The notes: generated from the letters alone by a model not told the origin. 64,000 nt of DNA from Actimicrobium sp047621665 (GCA_047621665.1 JBLHMB010000006.1:41003-105002), one strand, 5' to 3'. Shown: positions 43,638 through 53,138, counted from the stretch's first letter. Numbers and translations are program-made.

Positions 43638-44024
43638 ATGGATCTGATCCAGCAACTTGAGCAAGAAGAAATTGCCCGTTTGGGCAAGAGCATCCCTGAT
43701 TTCGCACCTGGCGACACCGTCATCGTGAGTGTCAACGTCGTCGAAGGTACCCGCAAGCGTGCCCAGGCGTATGAAGGCGTCGTGATTTCCCGTCGTAACC
43801 GCGGCCTGAACTCGAACTTTATTGTTCGCAAGATCTCGTCGGGTGAAGGCGTAGAGCGTACATTCCAGTTGTATTCGCCGCTGATCGCTTCGATCGAAGT
43901 CAAGCGTCGTGGTGATGTCCGTCGCGCCAAACTGTATTACTTGCGTGAGCGTTCCGGTAAATCGGCGCGTATCAAAGAAAAACTGCCAAACCGTCGCGTT
44001 GCTTCGAAAAAAGCAGCCGCTTAA
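43638..44024 (+). CDS. rplS: 50S ribosomal protein L19
   Basis: A 128-residue ribosomal protein with GDTVIVSVNVVEGTRKRAQ, FEGVVI-like YEGVVISRR and RRGDVRRAKLYYLRER. ATG 43638 follows AAGGAG and gives the usual start MDLIQQLEQ. It closes the operon and is followed by a strong terminator. Confidence 0.98.
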   Translation: MDLIQQLEQEEIARLGKSIPDFAPGDTVIVSVNVVEGTRKRAQAYEGVVISRRNRGLNSNFIVRKISSGEGVERTFQLYSPLIASIEVKRRGDVRRAKLYYLRERSGKSARIKEKLPNRRVASKKAAA

Positions 44025-44046
44025 TTTGCGCAGCAAGTAAAGTCTC

Positions 44047-44076
44047 AAAGGGGTGCCTCATGGCGCCCCTTTTTTT
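44047..44076 (+). terminator. Intrinsic terminator of the rpsP-rplS operon
   Basis: AAAGGGGTGCC pairs with GGCGCCCCTTT (one G-T pair) around TCAT and continues into a T tract. It lies 23 bases past the rplS stop. Confidence 0.9.
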
Positions 44077-44154
44077 GCTTTGCTGCTCATACATGGTGAT
44101 TCGATACAAAGTGGTACCTTGTGCGTCCCATTTATCCTTTTCAGGGTTGCTGCC

Positions 44155-44826
44155 GTGTCCAGACTTCTATTCGATCCGCAAGGTATTCCCGTCGATTCGG
44201 TAGCTGGCGAGCAGTCTGTCATCGATGCGAGACTCAACGGGATCTGGCTGCGTCAGCGTTTTGCTGCCCCCGAAGACTGGACGCAAGAGCTCAATGACGA
44301 GCGATCCGTACTGTCTCCGGCACGCGCGCCGATACCCGCCTCGGTACTGTTGCCCATCGTTGAGCGTAGTCATGGCCTGACAATGCTGTTGACGCAGCGT
44401 AGCCCCAACCTGACTAATCACCCCGGTCAGATCGCGTTTCCAGGCGGTCGTGCCGACGCGGGCGACCATTCTGCGATCGACACGGCGCTGCGTGAAACGG
44501 AAGAGGAGATCGGCCTGTTACGTCGTCACATCGATGTCATCGGCACGCTACCCGACTACTTCACGTTGACGGGCTACCAGATCACGCCAGTGGTCGCGCT
44601 GATTCGTCCGCCCTTTGACTTGCGCGCCGAGCCAGGGGAAGTCGAGGAGATATTCGAAGTGCCGCTCGCTTTTTTGATGGATGGCATGCATCATCAGCGC
44701 CGCGCGCTCGAGCTGCCAAATGGTGCCGGACACCGTACTTTTTACGCGATGCCTTATGAGCGCTTCTTCATTTGGGGTGCAACTGCCGGTATCTTGCGCA
44801 ATTTGTTCCATTTTCTACGGGCTTGA
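44155..44826 (+). CDS. CoA pyrophosphatase (Nudix hydrolase)
   Basis: A 223-residue Nudix enzyme that splits CoA or CoA derivatives to phosphopantetheine and ADP. The Nudix box runs from GGRADAGD to RETEEEIGL, and the CoA-pyrophosphatase motif is visible upstream as LTQRSPNLTNHPGQIAFPGG (residues about 82-101). GTG 44155 follows TCAGGG at good spacing; the longer frame from 44053 overlaps the terminator. It lies downstream of the ribosomal operon but after its terminator. Confidence 0.9.
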   Translation: MSRLLFDPQGIPVDSVAGEQSVIDARLNGIWLRQRFAAPEDWTQELNDERSVLSPARAPIPASVLLPIVERSHGLTMLLTQRSPNLTNHPGQIAFPGGRADAGDHSAIDTALRETEEEIGLLRRHIDVIGTLPDYFTLTGYQITPVVALIRPPFDLRAEPGEVEEIFEVPLAFLMDGMHHQRRALELPNGAGHRTFYAMPYERFFIWGATAGILRNLFHFLRA

Positions 44827-44920
44827 ACGGCACCAGATGTCGTTTGCTCTGTTTTGTCTGGTTTGATTCCAGGCCTGTGCTGCGTTATGGTGTGGGTATC
44901 AAGTAATTTAAGGCGTCCTG

Positions 44921-45877
44921 ATGACATTTCTTTCCATTTTGTGCGCACTACTGATCGAGCAACTCAAGCCGTTACGAGCGGACAATCCGATTTACGGTGC
45001 CATCAAGCTGTTGGCGGCGCGCATGGAACTCTGGTTCAATGCCGGCCATGCGCACCACGGAAAGCTCGGCTGGTTTCTTGTCATGGCTGCGTTGATGGTA
45101 CCGACTGCAGTGATTTACTGGCTGGCTTTGCGCCTGAGTCCTTTTGCCGCACTGGCCTGGAATATCCTGATTGTTTATCTGACGCTCGGATTTCGTCACT
45201 ACAGTCACTACTACTCCTCGATACAACTCGCGCTCAACAGTGGCGATGATGCCAACGCGCGCCTGTTGCTGGCCGAGTGGACCAGGCAGGACACCAGTAC
45301 GATGGAGTCCGGCGAAATTGCCCGCATCGCGGTGGAGAAAGCACTGGTAACGACGCATCGCAATGTCTTTGGCGTTTTTTTCTGGTTCCTGATGCCGGTC
45401 GGCCCGGCTTGCGCAATCATGTACCGGGTCGCCGAATACCTGGCGCGTGCCTGGAACGAACCCGAACATATGAAGAACGAAGCCTTCGGCAAGTTTGCAG
45501 CGCGTGCGTTCTACTGGATTGACTGGATACCAGCCCGCCTGACCGCGATTGCCTTTGCTATTGTCGGTAATTTCGAAGACGCAATTTATGCATGGCGTAA
45601 TTTTGCCAGTCGCTGGCAAGAGGAAGCCGTCGGCATTATCCTGGCTGCCGGAGGCGGAGCGCTGGGTGTCCGGCTCGGTACGCCGTTGCAGGGTGCTGCC
45701 AACGTGATGCCTGCCGACCCTACCAATCTCGAATCGACCGATCTGGAGTCTGATGCGGCCCCAGGCGAAGAGCCAACCGCCCGCGCGCTGCAGAGCACGG
45801 TTGGCCTGGTGTGGCGAGCCTTGTTATTGTGGATGCTGTTATTGCTGTTGTTGTCCGTTGCGGTTTGGCTTGGCTAG
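44921..45877 (+). CDS. CobD/CbiB-family membrane protein
   Basis: A 318-residue inner-membrane protein with at least four hydrophobic helices, including one at the extreme C terminus. It has the CobD/CbiB-like features EQLKPLR near the start and HRNVFGVFFWF. True CbiB makes adenosylcobinamide phosphate, but there are no cobalamin genes here and many homologues have no shown role in that pathway. An AmpE-like function is also possible. The family is fairly secure; the reaction is not. Confidence 0.8.
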   Translation: MTFLSILCALLIEQLKPLRADNPIYGAIKLLAARMELWFNAGHAHHGKLGWFLVMAALMVPTAVIYWLALRLSPFAALAWNILIVYLTLGFRHYSHYYSSIQLALNSGDDANARLLLAEWTRQDTSTMESGEIARIAVEKALVTTHRNVFGVFFWFLMPVGPACAIMYRVAEYLARAWNEPEHMKNEAFGKFAARAFYWIDWIPARLTAIAFAIVGNFEDAIYAWRNFASRWQEEAVGIILAAGGGALGVRLGTPLQGAANVMPADPTNLESTDLESDAAPGEEPTARALQSTVGLVWRALLLWMLLLLLLSVAVWLG

Positions 45878-45951
45878 GTGACTAACGGAGGCCGATAACC
45901 CCTCCGGTTCCGGAATATGAGATGCGGTTTTTGTTCATGTCTTCTATAAGA

Positions 45952-45957
45952 TATAAT
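45952..45957 (+). promoter_or_regulatory. Possible -10 box upstream of DUF3579 gene
   Basis: A perfect TATAAT lies 72 bases before the ATG at 46030, in a short AT-rich patch. No clear -35 box is seen at ideal spacing. Confidence 0.35.
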
Positions 45958-46029
45958 TTGTATGAATTCAAGGGGCTGCTGTGACCCCGGGCCAACCCGC
46001 CGTCTTCATTATCGAAACCAGCCTTACCC

Positions 46030-46380
46030 ATGGCCGACCCAGAAAAAAAATCACCAATAATTGCGAACGAGTTCTTCATACTGGGATTAACCAGTGCTGG
46101 AAAACAATTCCGTCCCAGCGACTGGACAGAGCGGCTGTGCGGTGCCATGTCCTGTTTCAGGCCGGAGGGATCGGGTGGGCGCAACGCCCATTTGAAGTAT
46201 TCCCCGTACGTCCGTCCGTCCGTACTCAACGGCGTCAAATCGGTAGTGGTCGACGAAGCGCTGCGACTGATCGAACCGCTCGCCTTTCACTTCGTGATGG
46301 ATTTTGCCCGCGACAATGACTTGCAAGTCATCGATGCCTGCCTGCTCCCCGATCCCGAAAGTGCGCCGGGCACCGATTGA
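46030..46380 (+). CDS. DUF3579 family protein
   Basis: A 116-residue protein, probably cytosolic, of the betaproteobacterial DUF3579 family (ILGLTSAGKQFRPSDWAERL-type block at about 17-35, then VNGVKSVVV-like LNGVKSVVVDEAL). No function is established. The 152 bases upstream carry a candidate promoter. Confidence 0.85.
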   Translation: MADPEKKSPIIANEFFILGLTSAGKQFRPSDWTERLCGAMSCFRPEGSGGRNAHLKYSPYVRPSVLNGVKSVVVDEALRLIEPLAFHFVMDFARDNDLQVIDACLLPDPESAPGTD

Positions 46381-46432
46381 CCGCTGATTTTATTTTTCCA
46401 GTCAGATTGACCCGAATCAAGGAACTGCCCCA

Positions 46433-47374
46433 GTGAGTGCACACCACCATGACCATGACCATGACGGTCACGAGCACGGCCACGGCCACCATGGTCATCA
46501 TCATGCGTTGCCAACAAATCACAACGCCGCGTTTGCGATCGCGATTGCGCTCAACGTAGGATTTGTTGTCGTTGAATTCGCCTATGGATTTATCGCACAA
46601 TCGACCGCGCTGCTGGCTGACGCTGGCCATAACCTCTCGGACGTGTTGGGCTTGCTGCTAGCTTGGGGTGCAGCGCTCCTCGCACGCAAGCAACCGAGCG
46701 GACGTTACACCTATGGTTTGCGTAGCAGTTCCATTCTGGCCGCGCTTGCCAATGCACTGTTGCTGCTGATTGCCTGCGCAGCGATCGCCTGGGAGGCGGT
46801 CGGCCGGTTTGCCGAGCCGGCACCGGTGGCCAGTATCACGGTCATGGTGGTTGCCGGCATCGGCATCCTCATCAATGGGTTGTCCGCCTGGTTGTTTGTC
46901 GCCGGCAGCAAGGACGACTTGAATATCCGCGGTGCGTTTTTGCATATGGCCGCGGATGCGCTGGTCTCGCTGGCAGTGGTAATCGGTGCGGCAGTGATGT
47001 TCTTCACGAATTGGTATCTGATCGATGCGTTGCTGAGCCTGGTGATTGTTGCAGTTATCTTGTTTGGAACCTGGAGTCTTCTGCGTGAAGCAATACGCTT
47101 AGCTCTCAGTGCAGTACCAGCCAATATCGACCTCGACGCGGTCGAACACTTCCTGCAGGCTTTGCCAGGGGTCACGGCCGTACAGGATCTGCACATATGG
47201 GGCATGAGTACCACTGAGGCGGCGCTGACCGTCCATCTGGTCATGCACGACGGTCATCCTGGCGATGCGTTCATGGCCGATGCGTCGCATCAGTTGACTG
47301 AGCGCTTCCGGATTGTGCACACGACAATCCAGATCCAGTGTCAGTCATTGAGTCATGTCTGCGCACTCAAGTAA
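46433..47374 (+). CDS. Cation diffusion facilitator (Zn/Co/Cd exporter)
   Basis: A 313-residue CDF transporter. It begins with a His/Asp-rich metal-binding tail (residues 4-24), has six transmembrane helices and carries the site-A ligands in DAGHNLSDVLG and HMAADALVSL, with a cytosolic C-terminal domain (about 225-313). It exports divalent metals in exchange for protons. The start is GTG 46433. The His-rich N terminus is in keeping with ZitB/CzcD-like zinc exporters. Confidence 0.93.
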   Translation: MSAHHHDHDHDGHEHGHGHHGHHHALPTNHNAAFAIAIALNVGFVVVEFAYGFIAQSTALLADAGHNLSDVLGLLLAWGAALLARKQPSGRYTYGLRSSSILAALANALLLLIACAAIAWEAVGRFAEPAPVASITVMVVAGIGILINGLSAWLFVAGSKDDLNIRGAFLHMAADALVSLAVVIGAAVMFFTNWYLIDALLSLVIVAVILFGTWSLLREAIRLALSAVPANIDLDAVEHFLQALPGVTAVQDLHIWGMSTTEAALTVHLVMHDGHPGDAFMADASHQLTERFRIVHTTIQIQCQSLSHVCALK

Positions 47375-47411
47375 CCCGTTCTGATGTACCTCAACATTTA
47401 CCGGAGCGAAC

Positions 47412-48071
47412 ATGGTGCCGTGGATCAGTCCTGATGTGCTGGCACTGCTGTGTAGCGCCGTCTTGCTGCTGGCCTACTATGCGTGGTTGTTCTGGCAAGT
47501 GCGGCGCAGTCCCGACTACAGCGTTCATCGGGTCAATCAAACCGCCAGAGGATTATGGATCCGGCATGTCATGGCGACGCCCGGGCTTGAAATACTTGCC
47601 ATCCAAACCCTGCGTAACCTTTCCATGGCAGCGACTTTCAAGGGTTCCTCGGCGGCCTTACTCATCCTCGGTACTCTGACGCTGTCGGGTCAATCGGAAA
47701 ATCTCGGTCACGCTTGGCATGCGTTGAGCCCGGGTGTCGCATCGCTACCGGGCTGGTGGACGTTCAAGATACTGTGTCTGCTGACAACGCTGATCGTGGC
47801 TTTCTTTTCGTTTGCGATGACAATTCGCATGCTCAACCATGTGATGTTCATGGTGAACCTGCCCGCCTGCGCTGCGGTTGGTACGCTTGCTCCTGCCTGC
47901 GTGGCGCGCCGGCTCAACCGTGCCGGAAGTTTTTACAGCATCGGTCTGCGCGCGTTATTTGGCGCAATACCACTGGCTTTCTGGCTGTTTGGCAGTTTCT
48001 TTTTTGTTGGTGCTACCGCGGGTCTGGTGCTGGTGCTGTTTTTGATTGATCGAAATCGCGGCGGAACTTGA
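47412..48071 (+). CDS. DUF599 membrane protein
   Basis: A 219-residue protein with four or five hydrophobic helices. The family-typical region QTLRNLSMAATFKGSSAALL and the helix FFSFAMTIRMLNHV are present. Function is unknown. It lies 37 bases after the CDF gene, so the two may share a transcript. Confidence 0.82.
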   Translation: MVPWISPDVLALLCSAVLLLAYYAWLFWQVRRSPDYSVHRVNQTARGLWIRHVMATPGLEILAIQTLRNLSMAATFKGSSAALLILGTLTLSGQSENLGHAWHALSPGVASLPGWWTFKILCLLTTLIVAFFSFAMTIRMLNHVMFMVNLPACAAVGTLAPACVARRLNRAGSFYSIGLRALFGAIPLAFWLFGSFFFVGATAGLVLVLFLIDRNRGGT

Positions 48072-48135
48072 CCAGGCACCCTGCGCCTGCGTGATTGAGG
48101 CATGATGTTGGCCTTGTTGTTTTCGAAAGCTGTCC

Positions 48136-49530
48136 ATGTCCGAAACCCGCATAGAAACCGATAGCTTCGGTCCCATCGCGGTTCCCGCTGCCCGCCTCTG
48201 GGGTGCCCAGACTCAACGCTCGCTGGAATTTTTCCGTATCTCGACCGAGCGCATACCCGATGCACTCATCGTGGCACTCGCCGCCGTCAAGCGCGCTTGT
48301 GCGCGCGTCAATGGCGAACTTGGTAAATTACCAGCCGCTAAGGTGCAGGCGATCGTGCAGGCAGCCGACGAAGTCATCGCCGGCCAGCATGCTACCGAAT
48401 TTCCGCTGGCGGTCTGGCAGACCGGTTCCGGTACACAAACCAACATGAACATGAATGAAGTGCTGGCCAACCGGGCGTCCGAGTTGCTGGGCGGTGCACG
48501 CGGGGCAGGGCGCTTGCTGCACCCGAACGACGAGGTCAATCTTGGCCAGTCGTCCAATGATATTTTTCCGAGTGCGATGCATGTCGCTGCCAGTGGCGCG
48601 ATAACGCAGCAATTGCTGCCTGCGTTGCGGGCATTACGCGAGTCTTTGCAACTGAAATCGACCGCGTTTAGCGATATCGTCAAGATAGGCCGTACGCATT
48701 TACAGGACGCCACGCCGCTGACGCTGGGCCAGGAATTTTCCGGCTATGTGGCCCAGCTTGAGTTGGCCGAATCGGCGATCGTGTCATCTTTGGCCGGATT
48801 GCAGGCGCTCGCAGCCGGCGGTACGGCCGTCGGTACCGGACTCAATGCCCCGGCGGGTTTTGGTGAACTTGTTGCCGCCGAACTGGCGCGTGCGCAAGGG
48901 CTGCCTTACACCAGCGCTACGAACAAGTTTGCCGCGCTGGCCGGTCACGAGCCGATGGTCGCTGCCCACGGTGCGCTCAAGACGCTCGCTACAGCGCTGA
49001 TGAAAATTGCCAATGACGTCCGCTGGCTGGCATCCGGTCCGCGCTCAGGCCTCGGTGAGATCAGTATTCCGGCCAACGAACCGGGCAGCTCCATCATGCC
49101 GGGCAAGGTCAATCCGACCCAGTGCGAAGCACTGACGATGCTGTGCTGTCAGGTGTTTGGCAACGATGTCGCGATTACCATCGGCGGCGCGTCGGGAAAC
49201 TTCGAACTCAATGTGTTCAAGCCACTGATCGCACATGCGTTCTTACAAAGCGTACGGTTATTGGCCGACGGCATGGCCAGTTTTACTACGCATTGCGTCC
49301 GGGGCATCGTGCCCAACGACGCACGCATTGATGAATTGCTGGCACGTTCGCTTATGTTAGTTACCGCACTGACACCGCACATCGGCTATGATCGCGCGGC
49401 GCAGATTGCCAAGCGCGCGCATGTTGACGGCAGCAGCCTTGAACAGGCCGGCATCGCACTGGGTTATGTCAATGCCGACGATTTCGCGCGCTGGGTGCAG
49501 CCACGGCAGATGACTAAGCCAGACGCTTAA
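48136..49530 (+). CDS. fumC: Class II fumarate hydratase
   Basis: A 464-residue, iron-independent TCA-cycle enzyme interconverting fumarate and malate. The N-terminal DSFGPIAVPA block, the GSGTQTNMN segment, the catalytic region GRTHLQDATPLTLGQ and the signature GSSIMPGKVNPTQCE are all intact. Length is typical (about 460-467). As an iron-free isozyme it works under iron limitation or oxidative stress in other bacteria. Confidence 0.98.
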   Translation: MSETRIETDSFGPIAVPAARLWGAQTQRSLEFFRISTERIPDALIVALAAVKRACARVNGELGKLPAAKVQAIVQAADEVIAGQHATEFPLAVWQTGSGTQTNMNMNEVLANRASELLGGARGAGRLLHPNDEVNLGQSSNDIFPSAMHVAASGAITQQLLPALRALRESLQLKSTAFSDIVKIGRTHLQDATPLTLGQEFSGYVAQLELAESAIVSSLAGLQALAAGGTAVGTGLNAPAGFGELVAAELARAQGLPYTSATNKFAALAGHEPMVAAHGALKTLATALMKIANDVRWLASGPRSGLGEISIPANEPGSSIMPGKVNPTQCEALTMLCCQVFGNDVAITIGGASGNFELNVFKPLIAHAFLQSVRLLADGMASFTTHCVRGIVPNDARIDELLARSLMLVTALTPHIGYDRAAQIAKRAHVDGSSLEQAGIALGYVNADDFARWVQPRQMTKPDA

Positions 49531-49548
49531 AGGGGATATTTCAGAATC

Positions 49549-50253
49549 ATGGGACAAATTTATTTGGTACGGCACGGTCAAGCTTCTTTTGGCAGCGCCA
49601 ACTACGATCGACTTTCGGACCTCGGTGTGCAGCAGGCCCGCTTGCTGGGCGAGTGGTATGCGGAGAAGCGCCAGGGTTTCAGCCGCGTGCTGACCGGCGG
49701 CATGAACCGGCACCGGCAAACGGCAGTCGCCTGTCTCGGTGCGCTGCCGCGCAACTTGCGCAAGGAGGGCGATTGGGAAACGGATGCCGGTTTTGCCGAA
49801 TATGACCACGAAGAGATTTTCAAGCGCTACCGGCCTGAACTTAGCGACCCGGAGTACCTGAACCGCTTCCTGAGCGAAAGCGCGCAACCGCATCAGGCGT
49901 TTCAGCAATTGTTTCAGGCGGCAACCGCACGCTGGATGGCGGGCGACAATGACAGCGATTACACCGAAACATGGCCGGTCTTTCAGGCGCGCTGTATCGC
50001 TGCGCTGCAGCGCGTGCTGATGTCGCCAGGTAGCGCGCAATCGGTCATCATCTTTACGTCAGGCGGGACGATTGCGACCCTGTGCCAGCATGTGCTGGGC
50101 ATGCCCGATAGCAAGGTACTGGAACTTAACTGGACGCTGGCCAATGCCGGCGTGACCAAACTGCTCTATAGCGGCGACCGGGTCAGCATGAGTTACCTGA
50201 ATAATTTTGCGCATCTGGAATCCGGCGGCGTCGCCGCAGTGACGTACCGCTAG
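49549..50253 (+). CDS. Histidine phosphatase family protein
   Basis: A 234-residue phosphoglycerate-mutase-like protein. The catalytic RHG lies at residues 8-10 (YLVRHGQASFG), with the second His expected near the C-terminal FTSGGTIATL block, where the usual His after Ser-x-Gly is replaced by Thr-Ser-Gly-Gly. This change makes activity uncertain. The gene begins 18 bases after fumC and probably shares its transcript. The substrate is unknown. Confidence 0.85.
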   Translation: MGQIYLVRHGQASFGSANYDRLSDLGVQQARLLGEWYAEKRQGFSRVLTGGMNRHRQTAVACLGALPRNLRKEGDWETDAGFAEYDHEEIFKRYRPELSDPEYLNRFLSESAQPHQAFQQLFQAATARWMAGDNDSDYTETWPVFQARCIAALQRVLMSPGSAQSVIIFTSGGTIATLCQHVLGMPDSKVLELNWTLANAGVTKLLYSGDRVSMSYLNNFAHLESGGVAAVTYR

Positions 50254-50278
50254 TCTGCAAGCCGTTAGTCTTGTGAAA

Positions 50279-50302
50279 ATTGCCGCTCGTCATTGCGGCA
50301 AT
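50279..50302. repeat. Hairpin between phosphatase gene and pilus operon
   Basis: ATTGCCGC pairs with GCGGCAAT around TCGTCATT. There is no T tract after it, so it may be a weak terminator or a structured leader for the pilus operon. Confidence 0.4.
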
Positions 50303-50405
50303 GGTGCAACCTGAGTCGGCCATATATTCTCCCTGGGAAACTAAAACAGCATAGAGAGCGATGTCAACATCGCCCGATGTTTTCTTAACCCGGAGGGCCG
50401 CCATC

Positions 50406-50963
50406 ATGAAACGCTCTGACTTTCGAGGTCGACGCGACGCCGCGTTCACGCTCATTGAACTGATGATGACGATTGCCATTGCGATGATTTTGCTGGCGAT
50501 CGCGATTCCATCGTTTAGCACGATGCTCGGTAACAACCGGCTGACGGCGACGGCAAATGCCCTGCTCGCGGCGCTGAACTTCACCCGCTCGAACGCCCTC
50601 ACGCAAAACAATGCCACGCAGCTTTGCCCGTTAGGCGCGGTCGGTTCAACCGTCTGTGGTACCGACTGGCGTGCCGGCTGGATCGTTACGACGCTGCCTG
50701 CGACGGGTGCACGGGTGTTGTTGCAAAGCCAGCAGTCCGGTCCGCGCGACCCGGTGCTGTCGCCGGTCGCCATCCAGGGCGTGACGCCGGCGAGCGTTGT
50801 GTTTGATGCGCGCGGACTGGCCGCGACCCAATCCAATTTCATCTTGTGCGACGCCCGTGGCAGTGCCTTCGCGCGCTCATTGCAAGTACTCGCAACCGGC
50901 TATGCCCAGCTTGGCGCCACGCCCGGTCTCGCGCTCTGGGGTAGCACCCTGACTTGTCCATGA
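50406..50963 (+). CDS. fimT: FimT/GspH-type minor pilin
   Basis: A 185-residue type IV pilin-like protein. The leader ends before FTLIELMMTIAIAMILLA; the residue before the cut is Ala rather than the usual Gly, with Glu5 of the mature protein present. The C-terminal GspH domain follows (about 60-185). ATG 50406 is preferred over an upstream in-frame start. It is first in the fimT-pilV-pilW-pilX-pilY1-pilE cluster, and its stop overlaps the pilV start (ATGA). Confidence 0.9.
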   Translation: MKRSDFRGRRDAAFTLIELMMTIAIAMILLAIAIPSFSTMLGNNRLTATANALLAALNFTRSNALTQNNATQLCPLGAVGSTVCGTDWRAGWIVTTLPATGARVLLQSQQSGPRDPVLSPVAIQGVTPASVVFDARGLAATQSNFILCDARGSAFARSLQVLATGYAQLGATPGLALWGSTLTCP

Positions 50964-51535
50964 AAGAGCCTCCGATGAAACCGAACCTGCTTCGCTTTGT
51001 GGATGACGCGCCGTTTCGCTCTGGTGCCGGATTTGCTTTGCTGGAGGTACTGATTGCTTTTGTCGTGCTGGCATTCGGCATGATGGGGATTGCCGGCATG
51101 CTGTTGATGGCGCACAAGTCCAATAGCTCGAGTTATCTCAAGCAGCAGGCGATACAGTCGGCCTATGACATCGTCGATCGGGTGCGTGCCAACAGCCAGG
51201 CTGCCATCGATGGCAGTTATTCGGTCAACAACCTGACGACCAGCGGGGCACCGCTATTGCCTGCGACGGCGTCACCCGATTGCAGTGCAGCGGTTTGTAC
51301 GGTGACGCAACTGGCGGCCTACGACCTGTGGTACTGGCTGGCTCGTGATCTGGCGCAATTGCCCAATGGCAGCGGTTCGATTGTCACCAGTGCGGCACCC
51401 ACTGGCAGCAACACGCTGGTGACCGTGATCGTGCAGTGGGACGATAGTCCGGCGCAGGGCACGTTAGGAGCGTCCAGCCAAACCAGTGCTGCCGGGTCAA
51501 ATCTGGCGCAATTCACAGTGCAGACACTGCTATGA
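50960..51535 (+). CDS. pilV: Type IV pilus minor pilin PilV
   Basis: A 191-residue prepilin with a leader ending GAG before FALLEVLIAFVVLAFG, giving a Gly at the cut and Glu at mature position 5. The rest fits PilV, a component of the minor-pilin priming complex. ATG 50960 overlaps the fimT stop; ATG 50975 is another option. The stop overlaps the pilW start. Confidence 0.9.
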   Translation: MKEPPMKPNLLRFVDDAPFRSGAGFALLEVLIAFVVLAFGMMGIAGMLLMAHKSNSSSYLKQQAIQSAYDIVDRVRANSQAAIDGSYSVNNLTTSGAPLLPATASPDCSAAVCTVTQLAAYDLWYWLARDLAQLPNGSGSIVTSAAPTGSNTLVTVIVQWDDSPAQGTLGASSQTSAAGSNLAQFTVQTLL

Positions 51536-52623
51536 AAACCGGCTGCAATCCCCCGCAGGGATTCTCCCTGGTCGAGCTGATGGTGGCCATGGGAATTGGT
51601 CTGTTCCTGTCCGGAGCCGTGCTCAGTGTCTATCTGGCGCAATCGCGCAGCTACACCTCGACAACCTCGCAGGCCGCCATCCAGAATGCGGAAAATGCGA
51701 TTTCTGCATTGGTCACGCCGGTGGTGCGCTCGACCGGCTTCAACGGTTGCTCGACGCTAACGCAAGCGCTGTCGCATCTGAATGACGGCGGCCCGGCGCC
51801 GCTGGGAACGCAAGGTGCCCTGGCCAGCATGATTGTTGGCTACGATGCCGCCGGTACGGCCGGCAGCGGTAGTGCATTGACGATCGCGCAAGCCAATGCG
51901 GCCAATGACTCCAGCGTCGGCGACTGGTCGCCATCACTCGAATCTACGCTGGCCGGCAAGGTATCGACCGGCAGCGATGTGCTGGTCATGCTGGGTGCGA
52001 CACCGAACAGCAGCCCGGTAGGAGTAATCAGCATTCCTTCTGGCAGCACGACGATTACGCTGCAAAGTACCACCGGGCTGGTTGCCGGCCAGTACGGCAT
52101 TGTGTCGGATTGCCTGAAGGCGAGCATTTTCCAGCTGACGGTGGTGAGCCAGGGTAGTCCCGGCACCATCAGTCATACGCAGGGCAGCGGAGCTCTCGCC
52201 AATAGCGCCGATGCGCTGGCGGTAAATTACCCGGTAGGTGCGCAATTCGTCCCGCTGCAACAAACGGCTTTTTATGTCGCGCAGGGGCCGGGCGATCAAA
52301 GTGTCTTGATGCGCGCGATCTTCAGCGCCGGCGTGTGGAACGTGCAACCGCTGGTGCCGGGCGTCGAATCGATGCAGGTGCTGTACGGTCTTGGTACCGG
52401 CGGCATTGTCAATCGCTATGTCGCGGCCGGTGCGGTAACCGACTGGTCACACATTGTCGCGGTACGGCTTGGCTTTCTGGTGCAGGGGCAGGTTGGCTCC
52501 GGCCCGTCGGGTTCCACCGCATTGTCTCAGTTCAGTGTGTTGGGTACCACGATCACGGTGCCGTCAGATGGCCGCTTGCGCCATGTCTTCGAGATGACCA
52601 TCAACCTGAGGAATGCCGCATGA
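51532..52623 (+). CDS. pilW: Type IV pilus minor pilin PilW
   Basis: A 363-residue prepilin with leader PPQG before FSLVELMVAMGIG. The long C-terminal part (Ser-, Thr- and Gly-rich) is typical of PilW, a large minor pilin that helps to prime assembly and anchor PilY1. It overlaps pilV and pilX by 4 bases each. Confidence 0.9.
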   Translation: MKTGCNPPQGFSLVELMVAMGIGLFLSGAVLSVYLAQSRSYTSTTSQAAIQNAENAISALVTPVVRSTGFNGCSTLTQALSHLNDGGPAPLGTQGALASMIVGYDAAGTAGSGSALTIAQANAANDSSVGDWSPSLESTLAGKVSTGSDVLVMLGATPNSSPVGVISIPSGSTTITLQSTTGLVAGQYGIVSDCLKASIFQLTVVSQGSPGTISHTQGSGALANSADALAVNYPVGAQFVPLQQTAFYVAQGPGDQSVLMRAIFSAGVWNVQPLVPGVESMQVLYGLGTGGIVNRYVAAGAVTDWSHIVAVRLGFLVQGQVGSGPSGSTALSQFSVLGTTITVPSDGRLRHVFEMTINLRNAA

Positions 52624-53138
52624 ATCCGCTGCCGTCAGCAGCCCTGCGGTTGCGTCGCCAGCAGCGTGGCTCGGTGCTGATTATCACGGTCATCCTGGTG
52701 TTGCTGCTGACCATCCTGGGACTGGGTACGGTGTCGTTGAACACTACCCAAACACGTATTGCGACCAACAGCGCGGATGCGCAGATGTCGTTCCAGACGG
52801 CCGAAGGCGTGCTCAATCAGGCACAGAGCAAACTGATCGCCGGCGATTACGCCTATGCAAACTTTGTTGCAGGTGATAACGGGCTGTATCTGTTCGACCC
52901 GGCCGTAGCGCCGGTCTGGACCACCATCGACTGGAGCAACGCCAGCGTGGCGATCTCTGGTTTTCAGGGTAAATCGTCTATGCCGGGGGCGTACATCATC
53001 GAATTGCTGCCGTCGTTCGTCCGGCCGGGACAGAGCCTGAAAAGGATGACCCGGGTATTCCGCGTCACGGCACGCGCGGTCGGACCCGGTGGCGGTGCTC
53101 CGGTACTGCTGCAAAGCACCGTGCAATTACAAGAGTAA
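52620..53138 (+). CDS. pilX: Type IV pilus assembly protein PilX
   Basis: A 172-residue protein with the PilX N terminus RQQRGSVLIITVILVLLLTIL and a short C-terminal domain. As in other PilX proteins the motif after the leader lacks Phe at +1. It works with PilV, PilW and PilE in the tip complex. The next gene, pilY1, starts 45 bases later. Confidence 0.88.
   Translation: MNPLPSAALRLRRQQRGSVLIITVILVLLLTILGLGTVSLNTTQTRIATNSADAQMSFQTAEGVLNQAQSKLIAGDYAYANFVAGDNGLYLFDPAVAPVWTTIDWSNASVAISGFQGKSSMPGAYIIELLPSFVRPGQSLKRMTRVFRVTARAVGPGGGAPVLLQSTVQLQE

Noticed and set aside
44921..45877. Cobalamin biosynthesis assignment for the CobD/CbiB-like protein
   Set aside because: No other cobalamin gene is present, so only the family name is given.
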